DNA of 64,000 bases from assembly GCF_025200715.1 (NCBI RefSeq), contig NZ_CP104145.1:62001-126000 (forward strand). The letters are read 5' to 3'. Positions 1 through 7,778 of the stretch are shown in pieces (positions within the stretch are counted from its first letter, which is position 1; each line of letters begins with the position of its first letter). Source of the stretch: Rhizobium sullae. Lineage in GTDB: Bacteria; Pseudomonadota; Alphaproteobacteria; Rhizobiales; Rhizobiaceae. The translations under genes were made by a program, and so were the position numbers. The notes under the pieces were generated by a model. That model was not told the DNA's origin. It searched no databases and worked only from the letters and a program-made list of their open reading frames with translations.

Positions 1-2
1 CT

Positions 3-404
3 GCACGTCGAGCCGGCGTTTCTCCATCGACACTTCGGCTTTGGGAGAAGGAGAACCTCATCGTACCGTCTCGTTCGGAAAAAGGCCACCGGCGGTACGA
101 CGCTGACCAGGTTACGCAGTTAAATGAAATCGCATCGCATAGAAAAAGCAGACGACTGACCATCCCGGGGATCCGCGAATATCTCGGGAAGTCTTCGCCA
201 GAAGCGGCCACGCCTCGGGACGCGATTGATGCCATTCCGGAAATGAAGGAACTGGAGCAGCTCGAACACGAAAACACCCGGTTGAAACAGAGGGTCGTAG
301 CGCTGGAACGCAAGATTTCGGCGGTTCGCGAAATCCTCGAAGTAGAGGAGTCTTCGCCAGAAGCGACCACGCCTCGCGATGGGAGTGATGCCGTTCCGGA
401 GTGA
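3..404 (+). pseudogene. MerR-family regulator fragment, 5' end outside the window
   Basis: The frame open from base 3 encodes the second half of a MerR winged-helix DNA-binding domain: RRAGVSPSTLRLWEKENL, then GHRRYDADQV and the RLTIPGIREYL stretch seen in MerR regulators. After about 65 residues it changes to a charged coiled-coil (MKELEQLEHENTRLKQRV). The start lies upstream of the window. The frame ends at a TGA at 402-404 that was created inside a second, one-base-shorter copy of an internal segment, so the present C-terminus is probably an artefact of decay. Family assignment is good; target genes are unknown. Confidence 0.6.
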
Positions 405-460
405 AGAAGCTGAAGCAGCTCGAAGACGAAAATGCACATTTGAACGGAGGGTCGCAGATC
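191..460 (+). repeat. Diverged in-frame direct duplication, 159-bp offset
   Basis: The segment starting GTCTTCGCCAGAAGCG at 191 recurs at 350, an offset of 159 bp (53 codons). Both copies encode a similar run (SSPEAATPRD / SSPEATTPRD) followed by a leucine/glutamate-rich helix. Copy two lacks one A after the CCGGA motif, which shifts the frame to TGA at 402. The tail at 404-490, read with small frame corrections, also resembles the helix at the end of IS3-family OrfA (KLKQLEDENAHL, then ADLTLD), so an IS3 origin of copy two is an alternative. Confidence 0.5.
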
Positions 461-492
461 TGACGCTGGACTGCGAGATGTTGCGGTTGTTA

Positions 493-750
493 TTAGTTGA
501 AAGCTCTTAAGGCTTCACTGACGACGCGGAGGGTCTTGGCGCGGGCAGCGGTATCCGGCCAGTCCCGAGGCTGGGCCAGGCACGAGTCTTTGCGGATGTA
601 CCGGAACGGCCGCTCGACCTTGCCCTTAGTGTTGGCGCGGGCCTTCGGATGGAACCGTAGGGGCGTGCCAAGCCGATGAGCGCGCGATTGTAGACGATGG
701 CTTCCGTCTGGCAGCGGACCTTACCACCTCGGTCTCCGGTCGTCGTGTTG
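493..750 (-). pseudogene. IS21-family IstA transposase remnant
   Basis: Read on the minus strand, this stretch gives IVYNRALIGLAR and then, after a one-base frame change near 655, FHPKARANTKGKVERPF and RYIRKDSCLAQPRDW. This matches the conserved region of IstA (TKGKVERPFRYIR) that follows the catalytic core. Both ends and the partner istB are missing. It is a dead fragment. Confidence 0.6.
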
Positions 751-790
751 CTAGACTGAGGATGCTCCTCAATAATCGCGACAGTGCAAC

Positions 791-1453
791 CTAATACTGC
801 GCCGGCTGGAGACCAAAATGCGGTTCCTCTGACGGTTTGGCGACAACAAGGTCATACTCCTGCCGGCTGTTGACCTTGTCTAGCAACAACTCTCTTTCGG
901 TCCTTATCGCCTCTACTCGTGCCGAAGGATTCTGCACAATCGTTAGTTGGGCTTGACTGCGCTCTGCCGCGTCAAAGCTGATCCGATATATGTGATATCG
1001 TTCACCAAGATTGTTGGCGGCGATCCACTCGTTGTCCGAAAATCGCACGCTGCCGGACTTCGTCTCGATGAACCGGCTGACCAAATCGATCCGATCCAGA
1101 TCCTTCTGAAATTCGGTGCAATCCTCTTCACTACCAAAGGTGAGATAATCGCACCCGAAAGCTTTCGAGCCTTGCAGGTGAGCAACGAGCAGAGGCCAGC
1201 GGCCGTCGGCGCGTTCAAATGCTGCTGTCCAATGCACCGCATCAGCGGCACGGTTCGGGTCAGAACCATTTGGGCTTGCAACGTGGCCTGTAGGCCCTGC
1301 GATCCGTAGCGTTCGGCGAGGGAAGATCGCGCGCTCCCGCGATGGATTGTTCTGCAGCTGACGCTGACGAACGGTTAGCTCCACGTCTGAAGCGTCAGCT
1401 TCACTTGATAAGCTGTTCCGGTCGCCACCCTGCGGAGGGCTTCGCGGCTGCAA
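791..1453 (-). pseudogene. DUF3883-domain protein, probable C-terminal fragment
   Basis: The last 110 residues carry a DUF3883-type nuclease-like fold: GCDYLTFGSEED, then FIETKSG (the E-x-K of PD-(D/E)XK-like folds) and SDNEWIAANNLGERYHIYRI. In known proteins DUF3883 usually sits at the C-terminus of much larger ATPase or helicase proteins, several of them anti-phage or restriction factors. Here only 220 residues remain, the N-terminal half looks non-native, and no good ribosome-binding site was seen. I read it as the 3' end of a larger gene cut off by rearrangement; a short stand-alone protein is possible. Confidence 0.5.
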
Positions 1454-1506
1454 AATATGCCGGCGAGGAAAGACTACCAGCGGTGGATATCATCAGGTGC
1501 TTTAAC

Positions 1507-2352
1507 TCATCGAGGCGAGGGCTGAGCACTATCTACTCGCAATCCGCTCTCCAGTGCTCGAATGTTGACCTGAAAATATTTCGAGCCCGATGCTGCCTCG
1601 CCAAGTTCCGTTGCGGCGGCCTTGAGGTGCGGGGCGAGTTCGGCCATCCGGGCCGCCGTCATGCGGACGGCGGGACCAGCAATCGAAAGACAGCCCACCA
1701 CCGGTCCGGAAAGGCGATAACGAACGGGAACGGCCATGGCTGCCATTCCGGCCAGGTAGCTATCGACCGCGACCGCGTATCCGAGGGTGCGCGCTTCGGC
1801 AAGTTGATCTAGCAACAGTTTGAGACTTCTTGGTGCGTTCGGTCCGGCGCTGTCGGCTTTCCTGATCAGGCCCTGCTCGCTGACGCGCGCCAGCGCATCT
1901 TCGTCACTCATGGTCGAAAGCCATGCCTTGCCGCCGGAAGAGCTCGCCAAGTGGACGACGACGCCCTGTTCCTGGCCGGGGTCGTAACGAAGACCCCGTG
2001 TTGCGCCCTGCGCAACGGCAACCCAGATGAGCTTGCCGCTATCGACAACCGAAAGCCGGATCAATTCTCCGCTGAAGGCGGCAAGGGCGTCGAGGATAGG
2101 CTGGGCGACGTCTGTCACTCCGGCGCGTCCGAGGAAGCCAAGTCCCATCGCCGGCATGCGGATCGTCAGGACGTAGTCGCCCTGCGTCTGCAGCTGACGA
2201 ACGTAACCGAGCCTCGCGAGCTCCTGCAGCGTGCGATGTACTCCACTGGCAGGCTGCTCGGTGTGTGCCGCTATCGCCGAGACCGGCAAGCCGGTCGGAT
2301 GATCCGCCAGAAGTTCGACGATCGCCAGTGATTTCTCCAGGACGCTGCTCAT
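1507..2352 (-). CDS. IclR-family transcriptional regulator
   Basis: A 281-residue protein of normal IclR length. Residues 1-60 form the winged helix-turn-helix (LPVSAIAAHTEQPASGVHRT, QELARLGYV); about 75-255 form the GAF-like effector domain (GKAWLST, RTLGYAVAVDSY, GPVVGCLSIAGP). Its ATG overlaps the stop of the oxidoreductase gene upstream by four bases (ATGA), so the two are translationally coupled. IclR proteins commonly control adjacent catabolic genes, so it probably governs both this group and the divergent transporter operon in response to the substrate. The effector is unknown. Confidence 0.88.
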   Translation of the reverse strand: MSSVLEKSLAIVELLADHPTGLPVSAIAAHTEQPASGVHRTLQELARLGYVRQLQTQGDYVLTIRMPAMGLGFLGRAGVTDVAQPILDALAAFSGELIRLSVVDSGKLIWVAVAQGATRGLRYDPGQEQGVVVHLASSSGGKAWLSTMSDEDALARVSEQGLIRKADSAGPNAPRSLKLLLDQLAEARTLGYAVAVDSYLAGMAAMAVPVRYRLSGPVVGCLSIAGPAVRMTAARMAELAPHLKAAATELGEAASGSKYFQVNIRALESGLRVDSAQPSPR

Positions 2353-3446
2353 GAATGCCCTCTGTCTTCCGATTTGAAGTCTTGTGATAGAGTCAGCGGG
2401 GAGAGGTCAACCGCAACCGACTGGCCGGAAGCACCCGCCCTGGCGATGGCATCGAGCACGAGGATATTGGCCGTCGCATCCTGTGCCGATACCAAAGGCA
2501 TTCCACCCATTCTTACCAGGTCGACGAAATGCTCAAGCTGCGCCACATAGGTGCCTGCCGGGGCAAACGGCAGATGCTGTGATGTCAGCGTCTCGGTCCA
2601 GTCCGGCGTGCCCCTGGGTTTCCACAACTTGAGATCCGGAAGGGACAACCCCGCCCGGCTTCCGGCATAATAATGTGCGGGCACGTCATAGGCGGGGAAG
2701 CGAGCCGGGTTTTCGTTGGCAGTCAAATCCCAGGACCATGGCCCGACGGCGGCGTCGGAAATGCACAATGTCGCCAGCCCGCCTCCTGCGAATGTCAGGC
2801 AGACCGCGGCCGTGTCCTCTACCTCGAAACCCCGCCTGCTGTTGCTTGTGATCGATTGCACGGTGGAGATCTCACCGAAGAAATACCGAAGCTGGTCGAT
2901 TTCGTGCACCAGATTGATCAACAGCGGCCCTCCAACACCTGGTTTCCGGCGCCATTCGGCTTGGAAATAAGGCGCGGGTTTTGCGAGAGAACTCGTAACC
3001 GTCGCCATGACCAGATCGCCGATATCGCCGGCCTCTATCGCGGCACGGGCCGTGCGGACGATCGGGTTGTGACGGCGGTGGTGCCCGACCAGCAGCGGAA
3101 CGCCGGTCGCAGCCACGATGGACACAAGTTTCAGGGCGGATACGAGGCTTTCGGCGACCGGTTTCTCGAGAAGGACGGGTAATCCGGCGGTTAACAGAGC
3201 CTCGGATACCGGCAGATGCAGCTCGTTGGGTGTCGCGACGATTGCCGCATCGGCGAGCTTCGCGGCGATCAGCGCGTTGGTATCCGGAAAATAAGGCACG
3301 CCATTGGTGTCGGCCAACGACCGCGCGTCTGCGGTGGGGTCGACTATTCCCGCCAACTTGACGCCTGGCGTCGAACGAATTGTATCGATGTGCGTACGCC
3401 CGATGGCGCCGGCACCGATTACGGCAACGGCGATTGAACTTGGCAT
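2349..3446 (-). CDS. Gfo/Idh/MocA-family NAD(P)-dependent oxidoreductase
   Basis: A 365-residue protein with an N-terminal Rossmann fold (VIGAGAIGRTH at about 7-17), the family signature LLEKPV near residue 95 whose lysine sits by the nicotinamide, and a C-terminal alpha/beta domain with LVHEIDQLRYF supplying the H-x-x-D pair. I chose the ATG at 3446 because GGAGGAG lies just upstream; the GTG at 3458 falls inside that ribosome-binding site. The family oxidises sugars, inositols and related polyols. Coupled to iclR, and 94 bp downstream of the phosphatase-like gene, so probably a catabolic dehydrogenase of the same pathway. Confidence 0.88.
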   Translation of the reverse strand: MPSSIAVAVIGAGAIGRTHIDTIRSTPGVKLAGIVDPTADARSLADTNGVPYFPDTNALIAAKLADAAIVATPNELHLPVSEALLTAGLPVLLEKPVAESLVSALKLVSIVAATGVPLLVGHHRRHNPIVRTARAAIEAGDIGDLVMATVTSSLAKPAPYFQAEWRRKPGVGGPLLINLVHEIDQLRYFFGEISTVQSITSNSRRGFEVEDTAAVCLTFAGGGLATLCISDAAVGPWSWDLTANENPARFPAYDVPAHYYAGSRAGLSLPDLKLWKPRGTPDWTETLTSQHLPFAPAGTYVAQLEHFVDLVRMGGMPLVSAQDATANILVLDAIARAGASGQSVAVDLSPLTLSQDFKSEDRGHS

Positions 3447-3540
3447 GCTCTCCTCCACTCATGCATATCGGCTTATAAAAAACGAATTGCTGCTTCAAGA
3501 TAAGGTTAGGCTCGGTGCGATTGTGCGTTCGGCCGCCCTT

Positions 3541-4374
3541 TCATCTATCACTCGGTTGCGCGACGAGTGCGCTGTGCAGGGCATGCCAACTCGCTTCATC
3601 AGGTGCGAAAAGAATGCCGCCCTCCGTATCTGTCGGACGGAAGGGCAATCCGTCGAGGCGCGCTGAATACCCACCGGCCTCGCGGTGCATCAACCAGCCC
3701 GCCGCCTGGTCCCAGGGTGTCAATTTGCTGAACAGCGCGAAATCGTAGTGGCCTTTCAGCAGAAGTCGGTGGTGATGGGCCGCGCAGCGGTAATCGGCCG
3801 CCCCGGCGGTTGCCGCGAGGCCGGCGAGGACGCGAGATCGATGGGGCTCCTTGAAGAACATCCAGGATGCCAAGCCCACCATATCCGAAACGTCACGTCC
3901 GGGCGCGGTATGATGGGTCTCCTGCGTCCCGTCCGGATATTCCGTCCAGGCGCCTTCACCTCTCAAAGCCATTGAAACTTCATTTGAAATGGGATCGAAG
4001 ATTACCCCTCCGCTGATTTCCCGTTCGTCGGCAATGGCGACCATCATGCCAAAGACGGAAAGGCCGGAGGTGAAGTTCTTTGTCCCGTCGATCGGGTCGA
4101 TAACGATCATACGGCCGCTCTGATATCGGGAAAACATCAGTTCCGGAGCCGTCCCGCAATCTTCCTCGCCGATGATAAGCGCGCCCGGAAATGCCGTGGC
4201 AAACGAAGAACGGATCGCCTCTTCCGCCAGTTCATCGACTTCGCTGACAAGATCGAGACGCGAGCTTTTCTGCCGCACAACGTTGGTTTGGCCGAAGCGA
4301 GGCAAGACGATGCCTGCTGAGACATTCCGTAGCACGTCTGCGACGGTGGCGAGATCCCTGCGTGTCAGTGTCAT
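3541..4374 (-). CDS. Inositol-monophosphatase-family phosphatase
   Basis: A 277-residue protein with the metal-binding motifs of the IMPase/FBPase/CysQ superfamily: GEED (about 69-72), IDPIDGTKNF (about 92-101) and the C-terminal TPWDQAAGWLMHREAGG. These bind two or three Mg ions that hydrolyse a phosphomonoester. A GGAGG sits 7 bases before the ATG. The gene is first in the minus-strand transcript. A histidinol-phosphate, inositol-phosphate or sugar-phosphate substrate cannot be distinguished from sequence; next to a Gfo/Idh/MocA enzyme a polyol phosphate is plausible. Confidence 0.85.
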   Translation of the reverse strand: MTLTRRDLATVADVLRNVSAGIVLPRFGQTNVVRQKSSRLDLVSEVDELAEEAIRSSFATAFPGALIIGEEDCGTAPELMFSRYQSGRMIVIDPIDGTKNFTSGLSVFGMMVAIADEREISGGVIFDPISNEVSMALRGEGAWTEYPDGTQETHHTAPGRDVSDMVGLASWMFFKEPHRSRVLAGLAATAGAADYRCAAHHHRLLLKGHYDFALFSKLTPWDQAAGWLMHREAGGYSARLDGLPFRPTDTEGGILFAPDEASWHALHSALVAQPSDR

Positions 4375-4611
4375 CGATCAACCTCCGTTCATCTCACCAG
4401 TCACGGCGTTCGAGTCTGCCTGCCAGCTTGATGGGTCGATCATCGCAAACATGAGAATAAAATGGAAGCAGATTTAGTTCTTGAACGTCATCCCATCTTA
4501 TGACAAGTGTCAATCGCCCGCTGCCTGAGGAGCGCAGCGCCAGGCCCGAATGCCCGCCGGACAGCATGTCCGTTGCGGCCGTTCGGTAGAGAGCACGGAG
4601 GAATATTGCGG
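4375..4611. promoter_or_regulatory. Divergent promoter region of the catabolic island
   Basis: This 237-bp gap separates the minus-strand group (phosphatase, oxidoreductase, IclR) from the plus-strand transporter/dehydrogenase operon, so it must hold at least two promoters and probably the IclR operator. I could not assign -35/-10 boxes or an operator palindrome with confidence. The only clear element is the CGGAGGAA ribosome-binding site at about 4596-4603. Confidence 0.5.
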
Positions 4612-5496
4612 ATGACACAGGTCTTGCTCGTAGGTGGAACAGGATTCATCGGCCGCCGCTGCGCGGCGATGCTTGCGGCGCAAGGTGTCACGGCGCGCAT
4701 CCTCGACCTCCCGTCCGGGCTGGCGCGCATGGACCAGCCGTCAGCCTTCGAGTTGGTCGAGGGCGATGTGACAGACCCGGAATCGATCTCCCGGGCTTCC
4801 GAAGATTGCGATGGCATCATCCATCTCGCAGGCATCATGACCCTTGATTGTGCCCGCAACCCGGTGAAGGCGCTGGACCTGAACATCAAGGGCAGCCCCA
4901 ATGTTTTCGAGGCGGCGCGGCAGCGTTCCATCCCCGTCGCCTACCTGAGTTCGGCCGGCGTATTCGGCCCATCGAGCGCAGTCCATCCCGAGCCGCTGAC
5001 GCTTTATGGAGTTACCAAGCTTGCGGTAGAGTGCATCGCACGCGTCTATGCGGCCGACCACGGGGTGCCAAGCCTCGGACTGCGCCCTTATGTCGTTTAC
5101 GGCCCGGGTGAAAGCAGCGGTATTGCCGCGGGACCTTCAATCGCGATTGCAGCCTCCCTGAGGCGAGAGCCTGCGACCATCCGGTTCTCCGGACGGGTCG
5201 GCTTTGTCCATGTGGATGATGTGGCGCGGCTTCTGGCGGCGGCAACGACGCGGCCGATGCACGGCGCAACCGTGCTGACCATGTCCGGCGACACCCGTGA
5301 CATGGCGGAATTCACCTCGGCACTCGAGCAGAGAACCGGTTGGAGCCGAATTTCAGTCGAGGGTCCGCCGCTCCGCATACCTGCGGAGCTGGCGTCCGAT
5401 CCGGTGCCTGCGTGGCTCGGCGAACACAGGGCAACGACCATCGAGGCGGGCATCGATGCATCGATTTCGGCACTCACCGCGCCAGTCGAGGCCTGA
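4612..5496 (+). CDS. NAD-dependent epimerase/dehydratase (extended SDR)
   Basis: A 294-residue protein starting MTQVLLVGGTGFIGRR, the TGxxGxxG nucleotide-binding motif of extended short-chain dehydrogenases. The catalytic Y-x-x-x-K is in LYGVTKLAVE near residue 130, and LRPYVVYGPG follows as in UDP-sugar epimerases. The ATG at 4612 is set by the upstream CGGAGGAA. It is the first gene of the plus-strand operon, 53 bp before the substrate-binding protein. It may act on a sugar or cyclic polyol derivative rather than a nucleotide sugar, given its neighbours. Confidence 0.85.
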   Translation: MTQVLLVGGTGFIGRRCAAMLAAQGVTARILDLPSGLARMDQPSAFELVEGDVTDPESISRASEDCDGIIHLAGIMTLDCARNPVKALDLNIKGSPNVFEAARQRSIPVAYLSSAGVFGPSSAVHPEPLTLYGVTKLAVECIARVYAADHGVPSLGLRPYVVYGPGESSGIAAGPSIAIAASLRREPATIRFSGRVGFVHVDDVARLLAAATTRPMHGATVLTMSGDTRDMAEFTSALEQRTGWSRISVEGPPLRIPAELASDPVPAWLGEHRATTIEAGIDASISALTAPVEA

Positions 5497-5549
5497 GAAC
5501 AATCATTGGGCGGCTACCGCTCCGGCAGTCTTTTGAGGAGGAGAAGTCA

Positions 5550-6749
5550 ATGAAAGTAAAGTTCAGATGTCTGGTCGGCAGCGCCGCACTGGCCTCAATC
5601 ATGGCCGCAAGCGGCACCGCGCGGGCGGAGGATCCGATCCGCATCGGTTTCGTCATGCCAAAACAGGGCGCGCAGGCCGAGCATGGCAAATTCCATTACC
5701 AGGGCACGATGCAGGCTCTGAAGGAGATCAACAGCACCGTGCGTGGCCGCCAGATCGAAGTGATCTGGCTTGACGAACCGACCCCGCAGGATGCTCAGCA
5801 GAATACCCAGCGACTGATCGACGAACAGAAGGTCGTTGCGGTTGTCGGCGGCGGCAACAGTGCGACCGCGCTGGCGATCAGCGCCGTCGCGCAGCAGAAC
5901 AAGGTGCCCTTCATTGCGACAAATGCAGCGGCGACCGACCTGACAGGGGCCAAATGCCACCGCTATGCGTTTCGCGTACAGCTCCCGGTGGTTCCTCAGG
6001 TTCGCGCAATTGTCGGCGAACTGAACAACCGCGGCAAGAACTGGTATTACATGGCCGCGTCCTATGCCTTCGGAAAGGACATCGTGAAGTCCTTCCAGAA
6101 GGAAGGTGAGAAAGTCGGCGCGAAGACCGTTGCCTTGGACGAGGCGCCGATCAATACGCCGGACTATACATCCTACATCCTGAAAATCCGCGCGGCCCGG
6201 CCCGATGTCGTCATTGGCGGCCTTGGTGGTTCCGACATCTCGACCTTCCTCAAGCAGTGGAACGAGATGGGCATGAAGGAACGCGCGCCATTTGCGCAGA
6301 TCGGCGTGGCCGATACGGATATCTGGGGCATTGGCGCGAGCGCGGCTTCGGGCATCTATTCGAAGATCTGGTACTACGACAATCCTTCCAACCCGCCGGA
6401 AGACAAGGCATTCGCCGAAGAATATGCCAAGCAGAACGGCGGCCATCCGGCACCGGATCGTGCATGGATGGGCTGGTACGCCATGCGGACGCTGCTTCAG
6501 GCTCTCGACAAGGCGGAATCCACGAAACCTGCTGACGTCGTCAAGGCGCTGGAAGCCTGGAGGGATGAGAAGCGCGGCATCTCGTTCCGCTCCTGGGACC
6601 ACCAGATGCTGAACCCGATCGTTATCGCCGAAGCCAAGAAGAACATCACCAAGGACTACGAATTCCTCAACGTGCTGCAGACCGTTCCGGGCACGGACGC
6701 GCTCTACGGCTCCCGCGAGGAAATCGGATGCAACATGGGCGATCTCTGA
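5550..6749 (+). CDS. ABC transporter periplasmic binding protein, branched-chain amino acid (LivJ/K) type
   Basis: A 399-residue secreted protein. The start is fixed by GAGGAGGAG seven bases before the ATG. Residues 1-25 are a Sec signal peptide ending ASGTARA, followed by DPIRIGFVMPKQGAQAEHG, the opening strand of a type-I periplasmic binding protein. The fold continues with VVAVVGGGNSATALAIS and PDYTSYILKIRAARPDVVIGG. It captures the substrate for the LivH/LivM-type permeases encoded next. The family binds amino acids but also aromatic acids, amides and other small carboxylates; with catabolic dehydrogenases downstream a carboxylated carbon source is more likely than leucine. Confidence 0.88.
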   Translation: MKVKFRCLVGSAALASIMAASGTARAEDPIRIGFVMPKQGAQAEHGKFHYQGTMQALKEINSTVRGRQIEVIWLDEPTPQDAQQNTQRLIDEQKVVAVVGGGNSATALAISAVAQQNKVPFIATNAAATDLTGAKCHRYAFRVQLPVVPQVRAIVGELNNRGKNWYYMAASYAFGKDIVKSFQKEGEKVGAKTVALDEAPINTPDYTSYILKIRAARPDVVIGGLGGSDISTFLKQWNEMGMKERAPFAQIGVADTDIWGIGASAASGIYSKIWYYDNPSNPPEDKAFAEEYAKQNGGHPAPDRAWMGWYAMRTLLQALDKAESTKPADVVKALEAWRDEKRGISFRSWDHQMLNPIVIAEAKKNITKDYEFLNVLQTVPGTDALYGSREEIGCNMGDL

Positions 6750-6913
6750 CGATTTCGCCGCCGATGTGACGAGGCGGCGGCATCGACCCTGCCATGCCCT
6801 TCCCGATAGGGGCCGGTGTTTAGGGGTACAGCATCGCCGCCGCCCACCACTTCATCAATCTCTGCTTCCACCTTCCAGCCTCGCCTTGCCGGCCGGGCTC
6901 CAAGGAGCGTGTC

Positions 6914-7768
6914 ATGCTGGAACTTATTCTGTCCCAAGTCGCCAACGGGCTTGTCCTGGGATTTCTCTACGTGCTGATTGCCCTCGGCCTGTCGATCATC
7001 TTCGGCATGCTCGGCATCGTGAATTTTGCCCACGGGGCCATCTTTGCCCTGGGCGCATATTTTTCGATCACCCTCGTTCCGATTTTCGGCTGGTGGGGGC
7101 TCGTCCTCGTTCCGGTCCTGAGCGCACTTGTTGGGGTGTTGTTCGAGGTCGCGCTCATCCGCAGGCTCTACGGTAAGGAACCGCTTTTCGGGTTGATCGT
7201 GACATTCGGCCTGGCACTGCTGATCGAGGCGCTGATCAAGTATTTCTGGGGCCCAAGCGGGCGTCCTTTCGCGCCACCGGAATTCCTGCGCGGCTTCATC
7301 GAAATCGGCCCGATTCTGCTCACCAAGTATCGAATGGCCGTTATCGTCTGCACGATCGCCATACTGCTTGCGCTCTGGTACCTGCTGGTTCGTACGCCGT
7401 TCGGCCGCATCATCCGCGCCGGCAGCGAGGACCGTGAAATGGTCGGCATGCTCGGCATCAATGTGCCACGCGTGTTTGTCGGTGTCGTTGCCCTGAGCTG
7501 CTGCCTTGCCGGAACCGCCGGCATGCTGGCTGCGCCGCTTTGGAGCGTCGCTCCGGCCATGGCTGCGAGCGCCATCATGCCTGCTTTTGTCATCGTCACC
7601 ATCGGTGGCCTCGGCTCCTACACGGGGGCGATCGTCGCAGGCCTGATGGTCGGCGTCGTCACGGCCCTGACCATCCAGTTCTGGCCCGCTGCGGCCGGCG
7701 CGGCAATGTATGCGCTGATGGCGCTGATCCTGCTGGTGCGCCCGCGCGGCCTCTTCGGCGAACGCTAG
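6914..7768 (+). CDS. ABC transporter inner-membrane permease, LivH type
   Basis: A 284-residue hydrophobic protein with about eight membrane segments, starting with SQVANGLVLGFLYVLIALGLSIIFG in which the LivH N-terminal pattern (QxxNGLxxGxxYxLxALGL) is clear. NFAHGAIFALGAYFS and the cytoplasmic loop with GRIIRAGSEDREMVGMLGIN that contacts the ATPase are typical. AAGGAG precedes the ATG. It pairs with the permease half of the next gene, from which it is separated by 10 bp. 164 bp lie between it and the binding-protein gene, with no gene in the gap. Confidence 0.9.
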   Translation: MLELILSQVANGLVLGFLYVLIALGLSIIFGMLGIVNFAHGAIFALGAYFSITLVPIFGWWGLVLVPVLSALVGVLFEVALIRRLYGKEPLFGLIVTFGLALLIEALIKYFWGPSGRPFAPPEFLRGFIEIGPILLTKYRMAVIVCTIAILLALWYLLVRTPFGRIIRAGSEDREMVGMLGINVPRVFVGVVALSCCLAGTAGMLAAPLWSVAPAMAASAIMPAFVIVTIGGLGSYTGAIVAGLMVGVVTALTIQFWPAAAGAAMYALMALILLVRPRGLFGER

Positions 7769-7778
7769 GAAACGTCCA

